Below are positions 24,787 through 33,299 of a stretch of DNA of 43,844 nt, in pieces (position 1 is the first letter of the stretch; each line of letters begins with the position of its first letter). This DNA is from Bacillota bacterium (GTDB lineage Bacteria > Bacillota > Clostridia > Christensenellales > SZUA-584): assembly GCA_023390815.1 (NCBI GenBank), contig JAEWCC010000037.1:1-43844 (forward strand), read 5' to 3'. A model generated the notes under the pieces. That model was not told the origin of the DNA. It saw nothing but the letters and a program-made list of their open reading frames with translations, and did not search any database. A program made the position numbers and the translations under genes.

Positions 24787-26868
24787 ATGAAGTTTTTCAA
24801 GACGGACGACATCCGGAACATTGCGCTCGTGGGCCACGGCGGCGAGGGAAAAACGACGCTGGCCGAAGCAATGCTCTTTAGCAGCGGCGCGATCGACAGG
24901 CAGGGCAGAACGGAAGACGGCAACACCGTAATGGACTTTGACCCCGAGGAAACAAAACGGCACATATCGATCAGTACCGCGGTGGCGTCTGTCGAGTGGA
25001 AAGGCGCCAAAATCAACCTCGTTGATACGCCCGGTTACTTCGATTTTATCGGAGACGCAACGTCGGGATATTACCTGGCCGACAGCGCGCTCATACTCAT
25101 CAGCGGACTCGGCGGCCTTAACGTAGGCGCGGAGAAAGCATGGGACGCCTGCGAAAAGGCGGGAATTGCCAGAGCTTTCTTAGTCAATCAGATGGACAAG
25201 GAACACGTCGATTTCGACAAAACTGTGGACAGCATCAAGACCAAATACGGCACCAAGATTACCGTCATGCAGCTGCCCATGGGACAGGGCCTCAATTTCA
25301 AAGGCATAGTCGATGTCCTCGATATGAAGGCATATGCGTTTGAAGGCAAGGCTGTCAAAGAAGTGCCCGTTCCTGCCGATCTTGCATCCAAGGCCTCTGC
25401 GATTCGCGATGCCATCATTGAGAACGCAGCCGAGAATGACGAGAAACTCATGGAGAGATACTTTGAAGGCGAAGAGCTTTCCAAAGAAGACATATTAAAG
25501 GGTTTGAAGCTCGGTATCGCGCAGGGAAGCGTCGTCCCGGTATTCATCGCTGCAGCTGCGCCGAACCTTGGCGTATCGCTGCTGATGGATAACCTCGTAG
25601 CGTTCCTGCCCGCACCGAATCAGGTCATCAATGTAAAGGGCAAGACCCCCAAGGGTGAAGAAATCGTCTACAATGCGAATGCCTCACTGCCGTTTGCGGC
25701 ACAGATATACAAGACCATCGCCGATCCGTTCATCGGCAAACTGTCGATATTCAAGATATTGGGCGGCGAACTGACTGCGGGACAAGCGATCAAGAACGGC
25801 AATACCGGCAAGAGCGAAAAGTTCGGCCAGATCTATTCGCTTTTCGGCAAGAAACAGGTGAACGTGGATAAGCTCACGGCAGGCGATATCGGCGCGCTCG
25901 GCAAGCTGCAGGCATCCGATACCGGATCTACGCTGTGCGACGAAGCCAAACCCGTGGTATTCCCCGAAATCGAGTTCCCCGAACCGTGCATCTCGCTTGC
26001 GGTGACGGCGAAGAAGCAGGGCGAAGAGGAGAAGGTTTTCGCGGGCCTACACCGTCTGGAGGAGGAAGACCCCTCGTTCCGGATGGTCAAGCAAACGGAA
26101 ACGCCGGACACGCTGGTAAGCGGCCTCGGCGAACTGCACCTCGAGGTCATCTGCAAACGCCTGATGAACAAATTCGGAGTGGAAGCCCAGCTTGCTGATC
26201 CGCAGATTCCGTACCGCGAGTCGATCCGGAAGAAAGTACAGGCTCATGGCCGGCATAAGAAGCAGTCGGGCGGCCACGGCCAATTCGGCGATGTCCATAT
26301 CGAATTCGAGCCCATCCTCGATTCCTCTGAGAACTTCGAGTTTGTGGATAAGGTCGTCGGCGGCTCCGTGCCGCGGCAGTATATCCCCGCTGTGGAAAAG
26401 GGCCTCCGGGAGAGTATCGTAAAGGGCGTTCTGGCTGGTTTCCCGATGGTCAAGCTTCGTGCGACGCTGTTTGACGGCTCGTTCCATCCGGTTGACTCGT
26501 CTGAAATGGCTTTCAAAGTGGCGGCAAGCCTTGCGTATAAACAGGGCTGCGCGGAAGCGAACCCCACGCTGCTGGAACCTATCTATCGCCTTGAGGTAAC
26601 CATACCCGACGAGTACATGGGCGACATCATCGGCGACATCAACCGCCGCCGCGGTCGCATTCTTGGCATGAATCCCCAGAACGGCGGACTGCAGCAGGTT
26701 GTCGCAGAGGTTCCGCTCGCAGAGGTGTTCAAGTACGCTACGGATCTGCGCTCCATGTCGCAGGCAAGAGGGTCGTTCAAGATGACGTTCGAGCGTTACG
26801 AGGAGCTTCCCGCCAACCTGGCGGAAAAGGTTATCGCGGCGCACAAGAAGGACGAAGAAGAAGAGTAA
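24787..26868 (+). CDS. EF-G-like ribosomal translocase GTPase (FusA2-type paralog)
   Basis: 693 aa with all five EF-G domains: GTPase (1 to about 280), domain II, and III-V ending in PLAEVFKYATDLRSMSQARGSF, the typical EF-G domain V block. P-loop is GHGGEGKTT (16-24), not the AHIDAGKTT of canonical EF-G. Switch I reads MDFDPEETKRHISI; switch II reads DTPGYFDF (80-87), so the catalytic histidine of DTPGHVDF is tyrosine. G4 is NQMD (134-137). These changes mark the divergent EF-G-2-like group known from other bacteria, so this is probably not the main translocase. ATG 24787 follows GGAGGG. Monocistronic. Confidence 0.88.
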   Translation: MKFFKTDDIRNIALVGHGGEGKTTLAEAMLFSSGAIDRQGRTEDGNTVMDFDPEETKRHISISTAVASVEWKGAKINLVDTPGYFDFIGDATSGYYLADSALILISGLGGLNVGAEKAWDACEKAGIARAFLVNQMDKEHVDFDKTVDSIKTKYGTKITVMQLPMGQGLNFKGIVDVLDMKAYAFEGKAVKEVPVPADLASKASAIRDAIIENAAENDEKLMERYFEGEELSKEDILKGLKLGIAQGSVVPVFIAAAAPNLGVSLLMDNLVAFLPAPNQVINVKGKTPKGEEIVYNANASLPFAAQIYKTIADPFIGKLSIFKILGGELTAGQAIKNGNTGKSEKFGQIYSLFGKKQVNVDKLTAGDIGALGKLQASDTGSTLCDEAKPVVFPEIEFPEPCISLAVTAKKQGEEEKVFAGLHRLEEEDPSFRMVKQTETPDTLVSGLGELHLEVICKRLMNKFGVEAQLADPQIPYRESIRKKVQAHGRHKKQSGGHGQFGDVHIEFEPILDSSENFEFVDKVVGGSVPRQYIPAVEKGLRESIVKGVLAGFPMVKLRATLFDGSFHPVDSSEMAFKVAASLAYKQGCAEANPTLLEPIYRLEVTIPDEYMGDIIGDINRRRGRILGMNPQNGGLQQVVAEVPLAEVFKYATDLRSMSQARGSFKMTFERYEELPANLAEKVIAAHKKDEEEE

Positions 26869-26891
26869 GATTCCCATCCACGCATCCCATA

Positions 26892-26927
26892 CGGTCGCAG
26901 GCAGACATCGTTTGCCTGCGCCGTTTT
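26892..26927 (+). terminator. Terminator after the EF-G-like gene
   Basis: CGG-T-CGCAGGCA (26892-26903) pairs with TGCCTGCGCCG (26913-26923), one bulged T, then TTTT. Confidence 0.75.
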
Positions 26928-26957
26928 GCATTGTGGCGTAATAAGAAAGGAGCAACC

Positions 26958-27500
26958 ATGGCATTGATATTTCAGGAGGAGATTGCGGAGAACGCCGTAG
27001 TCGCCGCAGCGTTCCAGATTGCAAACGCGGCGCGGACCGCGCCTAAAGGGAGAGGTGTCGACAACCTCGTGATCGCTGTCGTATACGGCGACGAGCTTGA
27101 GCTCATCGCACAGAAGATGGAGAGCCTGGTTAAGGAAGGCAAAGCGGCCGCGTTCTTTGAGCGGGATGCGAAGAACATACGCGCTTCACAGGCGCTCCTG
27201 CTGATCGGCACCCGAATAAAACCCATGGGGCTTAAGGAATGCGGGCTGTGCGGATTCGGTAATTGTGAGCATAAGGTGGAGCATCACCCCGAAGCGCCCT
27301 GCATGTTCAATTCGCACGATCTTGGCATTGCGGTGGGCAGCGCGGTCAGCAAGGCTGCGGATATGCGCCTTGACAACCGGGTGATGTATTCGGTGGGCAT
27401 TGCGTCGCGTGAGTTGGGCTTGCTCGGCGCGGATGTTCCGATCATTATGGGGATACCGCTTGCCGTTGCTTCCAAAAGCCCGTACTTTGACAGAAAATAA
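26958..27500 (+). CDS. DUF2148 family protein (ferredoxin-like cysteine cluster)
   Basis: 180 aa. Matches the DUF2148 family of anaerobes: N-terminal AENAVVAAAFQIANAARTAPKG, central IRASQALLLIG, then a cysteine cluster Cys95-x2-Cys98-x4-Cys103-x11-Cys115 (CGLCGFGNC...C) that could bind an iron-sulfur cluster, and a C-terminal GADVPIIMGIPLAVASKSPYFDR. Function not established; a redox role is inferred from the cysteines only. ATG 26958 is chosen for AAAGGAG upstream. Monocistronic between two terminators. Confidence 0.85.
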   Translation: MALIFQEEIAENAVVAAAFQIANAARTAPKGRGVDNLVIAVVYGDELELIAQKMESLVKEGKAAAFFERDAKNIRASQALLLIGTRIKPMGLKECGLCGFGNCEHKVEHHPEAPCMFNSHDLGIAVGSAVSKAADMRLDNRVMYSVGIASRELGLLGADVPIIMGIPLAVASKSPYFDRK

Positions 27501-27530
27501 GCGATTATGTTTTGCTGGGACTGACAAAAT

Positions 27531-27560
27531 GCGGGATCGTATGGGGAATTCCCGCTTTTT
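27531..27560 (+). terminator. Terminator after the DUF2148 gene
   Basis: GCGGGA (27531-27536) / TCCCGC (27550-27555), 13-nt loop, followed by TTTTT. Confidence 0.7.
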
Positions 27561-27615
27561 GTATTTGCGGTTTCACAATGTTTACATTCCGTTTGATGAA
27601 ATTGCGCATGCATTG

Positions 27616-27624
27616 TGATAGAAT
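27616..27624 (+). promoter_or_regulatory. Extended -10 promoter of the lamin-tail/CotH gene
   Basis: TGA-TAGAAT (27616-27624), an extended -10. The only -35-like hexamer, TTGATG (27593-27598), is 20 nt away, so recognition would rest on the extended -10. Confidence 0.4.
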
Positions 27625-27669
27625 ACATCTGTATAATTATCTTTTGATTGGGGTCATGGCGGATAAATT

Positions 27670-30591
27670 ATGAAAAAACTGTTATCGATATTGGTTGCAA
27701 TCGCGCTGATTGCCGGCTTGATCATCATTCTGCCGAAGCTTGGCGTACGGGACACCGGCGAAGGATCAGCCGCGTCAGGGGCTTCCGGCGTCATCATCAA
27801 TGAGGTGATGACCAGCAACAAAGGCGCGTATGTGGACGACGAAGGCGGCAGCAGCGACTGGATCGAACTCTACAACACCACTGATCAGACAGTAGACTTG
27901 AGCCGATTCGTGCTCACAGACGACGAAACCGAGCCAGCAAAATGGGCGTTTCCCGGGCTGGAGCTGAAGGGGCACGGCTATATTGTCGTACTCCTGACGG
28001 GCGATAATGCTTCCGACATTTCGAAGGGTATTCTGCATTGTTCCTTCAAACTCAGCGCACAGGGCGAGACGCTCACTCTTTCAGGCGCAACCGGGAACAA
28101 GGTAGATTCGGTCCAAATACCGGCTCTGCCCGAGAACGTATCCTATGGCCGCGTAAGCGAGCAATGGCAGCAGATGGCGTATATCACGCCGGGCTACGAG
28201 AACAGCGAAGCGGGTTACGCAGCATTCCAGCAAAGCATGACAGTGGAGGACGTCCCGCTGGCCATTACCGAATTGATGGCCGCAAACGCGATGACCATTA
28301 AGGATTCAAAGGGCGCTTACAGCGACTGGGTCGAGGTCACCAATATCAGCGGAGAAGAGTTTAGCCTCGCAGGATGCGGGCTTTCGGACAACCCGTCAGA
28401 CCCGCTCAAATGGCGTTTCCCCGATAAAGTTCTGGGTTCTGGTGAGTCCATTTTGATATTCTGTTCGGGGCAGACTGCCGTATACGGCGGTGAAGGGCCG
28501 GTGGAGGCTGATTTCAGGCTCTCATCATACGACGGAGAGGTCCTATTGTCCGATACGAGGGGGCGCTTGATTGACAGCGCGGCTTACGATGAGATGCCCA
28601 CAGACTGGTCGTATATGCGCACAATACAATCCGGCGTGCCGACGGGCAGCTGGCAGATGACCAGCCAGCCCACGCCCGGGTACCCCAACACATCGGATGG
28701 CTTTGCGGCGTTCATGCAGGCCAATCCTTTCACCACGGGGGATATCGTCATCTCGGAGGTGTTGTGCTCCAACAACCAGATCGACTTTGAAGACGGGCAG
28801 ATGAGCAGCGACTATATTGAGATCGAGAACCGCGGTACTCAGGCAATTAGCCTGAGCCGTTACGGTCTGACGGATAACGCGGCGAATCCCGCGAAATTTC
28901 GCTTCCCGGATATGACGCTGCAGCCCGGAGAACATACAATCGTGCTGGCGGCAGGCGAAGAGGCTGCCACGGCGGGCGGCACGCAACACCTGATTGCGCC
29001 TTTCAAGCTGAGCCGGCTCGGAGCCACCGTATCGCTCTTTAATGCGGAGGACGCGCTGATCGACCGGTACTTCATCGGTACGGTGCCGCGGAACATTTCG
29101 GTCGGCCGCGAAGCGGGCGGCACGGAGATCGGCTATTTTACCACGCCTACGCCGGGTGAAGCCAATGGCGACGCCAAGGCGGGCATTGCCTCGGCGGTAC
29201 AATTTGATCAGGCTTCGGGCAAATACGACGGCGCGGTGCAGCTAACGCTTACCGCTTCCGACGGCTGCGATATTTACTATACGACGGACGGCTCCGTACC
29301 GACCGAAAGCGCTCAGCGTTATACGGGCCCCATCACCGTCGATAAGACTGCATCGGTGCGCGCGCGCGCTTTCCGGCAGGACTATATTCCCGGTATTACG
29401 CAAACTTCGACGTATTTTATCGGTACGCAGCATACGCTGTCAGTGGTCTCCATCACGACCGAATACGCCGGTCTGTTCGATCCGGCGACGGGCATCTATA
29501 CAAACAGTAAAAAGAATACCGAAGTACCCGCATCCTTCGAACTGTTTGACGAGAGCGGGAAGCGTGTCTTCCAGCAGGACATCGGCCTCGCGATGACGGG
29601 CGGTATGACCCTGCAGCTTAAGGAGCAGAAATCGCTCGCGGTCTACGCGCGCAGCCAATACGGCAACAGCACAATGGCGTATCCGTTCTTTGACAACCGG
29701 GATTACACCGAGTATAAGTCGCTGATACTGCGCACGGCCGGGCGCGAGGGCGGAATGGTAACAAAACTGAACACCTACGTCGCCCTGGGTCTTGTAGACG
29801 GCCAGATGAACGTGACGACTCAGGCGGCCAAGCCCTGCGCGGTTTACATCGACGGAAAATACTGGGGTATATACTTCCTGATGGAGAAACGCAACAAGTA
29901 TATGGTGGCACAGCACGAGGGAGTTACCGATCCTGCCGCCATAGACAGCATCAACCTCACCAAGGGGCTGAGGCCGGAACTGGCCAGCAGTGGTTCGTAC
30001 GAAGGATACGCTGAGATATTTAATTATATAAAGACACACGACCTGTCCGTACAGGAAAACTACGATTGGGTCGACGCGCGTCTTGATACGGATAACTATA
30101 TGGATTTCATGATCAATGAAATCTACATTGCCAACAACGATACGGGCAATATGCAGTACTACCAGGTGCCACCCGACGGAAAATGGAAACAGATCTATCA
30201 GGACCTTGATATCGCGTTCTATTCGTTCGATACCCTAGCGTTGCGCATGGATCCGGCCACCGCGGGTTCCGACATTTTCAACGGCCTGCTTAAAAACCAG
30301 GGCTGGCGGAATCGGTTCATCGAGCGCTTCGCGTGGGCGCTGGAGAACGTCTATAACGAAGAACGCGTAACCGCTGCGATCGACGAGGCGGCGGGGCTGG
30401 TACGCGGTGAGGTGGGAGCGGAAAATGCACGATGGAGCAGCGAGCGGCCGACACTGGACCAATGGGAATCCGGGGTGCAGGCTCTGAAGAGCTTTGCTCA
30501 AAAACGTCCCGCAGCGGTGGTCAGTTCTTTAAAACAGCATTTTTCGCTGACTCAGGCGCAAATCGATCTGCTTGACGCCGCAGTGGACTGA
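27670..30591 (+). CDS. Exported protein with three lamin-tail domains, a chitobiase-type beta domain and a CotH kinase domain
   Basis: 973 aa. One N-terminal hydrophobic segment (4-22) acts as signal or anchor. Three lamin-tail (LTD) domains follow at about 41-162, 196-340 and 357-498; the first and third have 'IN/SEV..SN', 'SDWIELYN'/'SDYIEIEN' and 'LTDD...FPD/FPG' signatures. A beta-sandwich of the chitobiase C-terminal type (DIYYTTDGSVPT) spans about 505-585. The CotH kinase domain (about 590-960) shows YWGIYFLMEKRNKYMVAQHEG, NDTGNMQYYQ and YQDLDIAF, the last matching the usual WDLD metal-binding acidic motif with Gln for Trp. CotH proteins are atypical kinases, best known from spore coats. 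A paralogous single-LTD gene follows. Confidence 0.88.
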   Translation: MKKLLSILVAIALIAGLIIILPKLGVRDTGEGSAASGASGVIINEVMTSNKGAYVDDEGGSSDWIELYNTTDQTVDLSRFVLTDDETEPAKWAFPGLELKGHGYIVVLLTGDNASDISKGILHCSFKLSAQGETLTLSGATGNKVDSVQIPALPENVSYGRVSEQWQQMAYITPGYENSEAGYAAFQQSMTVEDVPLAITELMAANAMTIKDSKGAYSDWVEVTNISGEEFSLAGCGLSDNPSDPLKWRFPDKVLGSGESILIFCSGQTAVYGGEGPVEADFRLSSYDGEVLLSDTRGRLIDSAAYDEMPTDWSYMRTIQSGVPTGSWQMTSQPTPGYPNTSDGFAAFMQANPFTTGDIVISEVLCSNNQIDFEDGQMSSDYIEIENRGTQAISLSRYGLTDNAANPAKFRFPDMTLQPGEHTIVLAAGEEAATAGGTQHLIAPFKLSRLGATVSLFNAEDALIDRYFIGTVPRNISVGREAGGTEIGYFTTPTPGEANGDAKAGIASAVQFDQASGKYDGAVQLTLTASDGCDIYYTTDGSVPTESAQRYTGPITVDKTASVRARAFRQDYIPGITQTSTYFIGTQHTLSVVSITTEYAGLFDPATGIYTNSKKNTEVPASFELFDESGKRVFQQDIGLAMTGGMTLQLKEQKSLAVYARSQYGNSTMAYPFFDNRDYTEYKSLILRTAGREGGMVTKLNTYVALGLVDGQMNVTTQAAKPCAVYIDGKYWGIYFLMEKRNKYMVAQHEGVTDPAAIDSINLTKGLRPELASSGSYEGYAEIFNYIKTHDLSVQENYDWVDARLDTDNYMDFMINEIYIANNDTGNMQYYQVPPDGKWKQIYQDLDIAFYSFDTLALRMDPATAGSDIFNGLLKNQGWRNRFIERFAWALENVYNEERVTAAIDEAAGLVRGEVGAENARWSSERPTLDQWESGVQALKSFAQKRPAAVVSSLKQHFSLTQAQIDLLDAAVD

Positions 30592-30662
30592 CGCCCTGAA
30601 CTGGCGGTCTCGGGCTTTGCACAATCTTAGCTGAAACCTAACATAAGAGACGGGCGGCTGCG

Positions 30663-30692
30663 TTGCTCCCCCTGAAAATTGCATGATAGAAT
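30663..30692 (+). promoter_or_regulatory. Predicted promoter of the small lamin-tail gene
   Basis: -35 TTGCTC (30663-30668), 18-nt spacer, extended -10 TGA-TAGAAT (-10 at 30687-30692). The -10 matches the one before the CotH gene, suggesting parallel expression from separate promoters. Confidence 0.5.
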
Positions 30693-30718
30693 GATCATAG
30701 CAAAGGGGGAGGACGCAG

Positions 30719-31264
30719 ATGAAAGATGTGATTTCCATTGTGGCGATCCTTCTGATCGCCGTGGCAACCGCCGGTTTGCTGGTATATTTTACGATGTCGG
30801 CCGAGTCGCCGGAGTCGCTCAGCGCAGCGGAAAACGCAGTCGTTATCAACGAAGCGATGTCACTGAACAAAGGCATATATCTGGACGATACGGGCAGGAG
30901 CAGCGATTGGGTAGAGCTGTACAACCCGTCGGACGAAGCGGTCGATCTGGGCCGCTTTTCACTTTCGGACGACGTCACGGAGCTCGATCGCTTTACGTTT
31001 CCGGATATTTCGATGGGCCCTCATAGTTACGTCGTAGTATACCTGTCGGGCGACAATCCGAAGGAATTCGGAAGTGGCAGCCTCCACGCTTCGTTCAAGC
31101 TCAATGCCAAAGGAGAGCGGCTGATACTCTCCGCCGGAGGCAATGTCATCGATTCGATCAAAGTACCTGCGCTGCCCGGCAACATGTCGTACGGGCGGGT
31201 GAACGATGAGTGGAAGCAGACGGACCCGACGCCGGGGGAGGCCAACGGGGCTTATGCGGGATGA
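30719..31264 (+). CDS. Membrane-anchored single lamin-tail-domain protein, paralog of the preceding gene
   Basis: 181 aa. One N-terminal hydrophobic span (about 4-26) and one LTD domain (about 41-165). Its LTD aligns along its length with LTD1 of the upstream CotH protein: INEAMSLNKGIYLDD versus INEVMTSNKGAYVDD, SSDWVELYN versus SSDWIELYN, VVVYLSGDN versus IVVLLTGDN, and SYGRVNDEWKQ versus SYGRVSEQWQQ. It therefore looks like a tandem duplication that kept the anchor and first domain and lost the rest. ATG 30719 follows GGGGGAGGA. No kinase domain; it could be a partner or substrate-binding companion of the CotH protein, which is inference. Confidence 0.85.
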   Translation: MKDVISIVAILLIAVATAGLLVYFTMSAESPESLSAAENAVVINEAMSLNKGIYLDDTGRSSDWVELYNPSDEAVDLGRFSLSDDVTELDRFTFPDISMGPHSYVVVYLSGDNPKEFGSGSLHASFKLNAKGERLILSAGGNVIDSIKVPALPGNMSYGRVNDEWKQTDPTPGEANGAYAG

Positions 31265-31333
31265 GTTCTTACGGAACGGGCTCTCCCAAGGTCAAAAAGA
31301 CGGGTTCTTTGCGGTTACATAAAGAATTCTGTC

Positions 31334-31362
31334 TTGTTTTTTTTTACCGTATGCTTTAGAAT
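31334..31362 (+). promoter_or_regulatory. Predicted promoter of icd
   Basis: -35 TTGTTT (31334-31339), 17-nt spacer, -10 TAGAAT (31357-31362). Confidence 0.5.
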
Positions 31363-31416
31363 GTTACGCGTACATCTGCGGGCGCGGATGCATATTTATA
31401 CGTTTGGGAGTATCGG

Positions 31417-32619
31417 ATGACAAAGATCAGGATGCCGGTTCCGCTTGTCGAGATCGACGGCGATGAAATGACCCGGATCATTTGGAAGATGATCAAGGAT
31501 TACCTGCTGGAGCCGTTTATCGAGCTCAACACGGAATATTACGACTTGAGCCTGATCGAGCGGGACGCAACAGACGATCAGGTCACGGTAGACGCAGCGA
31601 ACGCGATCAAAAAGTATGGCGTCGGCGTTAAGTGCGCGACCATCACACCCAATGCGCAGCGCATGACCGAATATGACCTTAAGAAGATGTGGAAGAGCCC
31701 GAACGGTACGATCCGCGAAATTCTTGACGGCACCGTATTTCGCGCACCCATTTTGGTGAATGGTATTTCGCCCTCTGTGCGCACATGGGAAGCGCCGATC
31801 ACCATCGCGCGCCATGCGTTTGGCGATATCTACAACGCCCAGGAGCTTGTCGTGGACGGCGAAGGCGTTGCCGAAATCATTGTGACGCACAAGGACGGTA
31901 CGCTGGAAAGAAGACAGATTGCGGCGTTTGACGCCCAGGGCGGCGTAGTGCGCGGTATGTTCAACACCACGCGTTCCATCGAAAGCTTTGCGAGGAGCTG
32001 CTTTAACTACGCGCTTGATCAAAAACAGGATCTTTGGTTCTCGACCAAGGATACGATATCGAAACTATATCACCACCGCTTCAAGGATATCTTTCAGGCG
32101 ATATACGAAGCGGAATACTGCAAGAAGTTTGAAAAAGCCGGCATCGAGTATTTCTATACGCTCATCGACGACGCGGTCGCACGTGTCATCCGAAGCCGCG
32201 GTGGCTTCGTGTGGGCGCTCATGAACTACGACGGCGACGTGATGTCGGACATGGTCGCGACGGCGTACGGAAGCCTTGCGATGATGACGTCCGTACTCGT
32301 TTCGCCCGACGGCTACTATGAATATGAAGCGGCCCACGGTACGGTGACCAAGCACTATTACCGGCATCTTGAGGGCAAGGAGACGTCCACCAACTGTATG
32401 GCGACGCTCTTTGCGTGGACAGGCGCGCTTAAAAAACGCGGAGAGCTGGATGGCAATGCCGAACTCATGGCATTTGCGGATAAGCTGGAGAAGACCTCGC
32501 TTGAGACGATTGAAGCAGGCGTCATGACCGGGGACCTTTATTTATTGAGCGAAAATCCCGGTAAGCGCAGCGTGCCTACCGAGGAGTTCATCAAAGAAAT
32601 TCGTGCAAGAATGGTATAG
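31417..32619 (+). CDS. icd: NADP-dependent isocitrate dehydrogenase, eukaryotic (homodimeric) type
   Basis: 400 aa. Oxidatively decarboxylates isocitrate to 2-oxoglutarate. VEIDGDEMTRIIW (N-terminal), KCATITPNAQR, WKSPNGTIR, DDAVARVIRSRGGFVWALMNYDGDVMSDM (metal and substrate aspartates) and YEAAHGTVTKHY (cofactor site) are hallmarks of the eukaryote-like subfamily, not the 416-aa E. coli type. ATG 31417 follows GGGAG. The gene 15 nt downstream is probably co-transcribed. With no citrate synthase or aconitase in the window, it likely supplies 2-oxoglutarate for glutamate synthesis. Confidence 0.94.
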   Translation: MTKIRMPVPLVEIDGDEMTRIIWKMIKDYLLEPFIELNTEYYDLSLIERDATDDQVTVDAANAIKKYGVGVKCATITPNAQRMTEYDLKKMWKSPNGTIREILDGTVFRAPILVNGISPSVRTWEAPITIARHAFGDIYNAQELVVDGEGVAEIIVTHKDGTLERRQIAAFDAQGGVVRGMFNTTRSIESFARSCFNYALDQKQDLWFSTKDTISKLYHHRFKDIFQAIYEAEYCKKFEKAGIEYFYTLIDDAVARVIRSRGGFVWALMNYDGDVMSDMVATAYGSLAMMTSVLVSPDGYYEYEAAHGTVTKHYYRHLEGKETSTNCMATLFAWTGALKKRGELDGNAELMAFADKLEKTSLETIEAGVMTGDLYLLSENPGKRSVPTEEFIKEIRARMV

Positions 32620-32634
32620 CAGGGGGAAAGACAG

Positions 32635-33135
32635 TTGAGTTTATTCAGCCAATGGAAGGAGCTCGGCCAGGCCGAGCGGTCTGAGAAGGAATACAAAGAG
32701 TTTTGGGATGGATATTTCGGCATTGAAACAGAAGCCTACAAGAAGATTCTTGCGCGCAAAGAGGACTTTTTTGAAGGCATGCTCTCCGAGCTGGCCGCGG
32801 AGTTTGAAATGGACTGCGTGGTGTTCTCGGGCTTCATGGACGGCATCAACGACAGCCTGAAAAGCGGGTACGACCTCGACAAGCTCAAGGAAAGCACAAA
32901 GGTGAAGCTCGAGGTCGATTTCGAGAAGCTGTATTACAACATGCTCGAGGCCAGGGCCAAGTGGCTCTACACGCTGCCCGAATGGGACGAAATCTACTCG
33001 CAGGAGAAGCGTAAGGAGATTCGCGATAAATGGCGCCTCGATAAGCAGGCTGTTTCCGATAAGATCGGACGTAACGACCCGTGCCCGTGCGGCAGCGGCA
33101 AGAAATATAAGAAGTGCTGCGGCAAGGACGCATAA
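32635..33135 (+). CDS. SEC-C zinc-motif protein
   Basis: 166 aa, mostly helical and charged, ending in a SEC-C motif: IGRNDPCPCGSGKKYKKCCG, the same zinc-binding tail as SecA. Such stand-alone SEC-C proteins occur widely, and their role (protein binding, secretion or quality control) is not defined. The start is TTG at 32635, supported by GGGGG 11-15 nt upstream and by the absence of an ATG until residue 44. It is 15 nt after icd and ends before a strong terminator. Confidence 0.88.
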   Translation: MSLFSQWKELGQAERSEKEYKEFWDGYFGIETEAYKKILARKEDFFEGMLSELAAEFEMDCVVFSGFMDGINDSLKSGYDLDKLKESTKVKLEVDFEKLYYNMLEARAKWLYTLPEWDEIYSQEKRKEIRDKWRLDKQAVSDKIGRNDPCPCGSGKKYKKCCGKDA

Positions 33136-33150
33136 TCATACGATCAGCAA

Positions 33151-33189
33151 AAGACCTGTGGACTGATGTTTCTCCTCAGGTCTTTTTTT
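33151..33189 (+). terminator. Terminator after icd and the SEC-C gene
   Basis: AAGACCTG (33151-33158) pairs with CAGGTCTT (33177-33184), then T to 33189. Confidence 0.85.
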
Positions 33190-33264
33190 ATTGCAGGTCG
33201 TGTTTTATGTTATGAACTTTAGTGTATGCCAGACCCCGCTTGGATTGATGGAAGCAATAGGAAC

Positions 33265-33293
33265 TTGACATGCAACCAAAAGGTTGCTAATAT
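33265..33293 (+). promoter_or_regulatory. Strong promoter of the ArsR-AHSA1 gene
   Basis: Consensus -35 TTGACA (33265-33270), 17-nt spacer, extended -10 TGC-TAATAT (-10 at 33288-33293). The predicted transcription start falls at about 33297-33300, at the GTG start codon. Confidence 0.75.
33272..33287 (+). promoter_or_regulatory. Palindromic operator inside the promoter spacer
   Basis: Perfect inverted repeat GCAACC-AAAA-GGTTGC filling the spacer between -35 and -10 of the ArsR-AHSA1 promoter. The position is ideal for repression by the encoded ArsR-type protein. Confidence 0.65.
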
Positions 33294-33299
33294 TTAATC

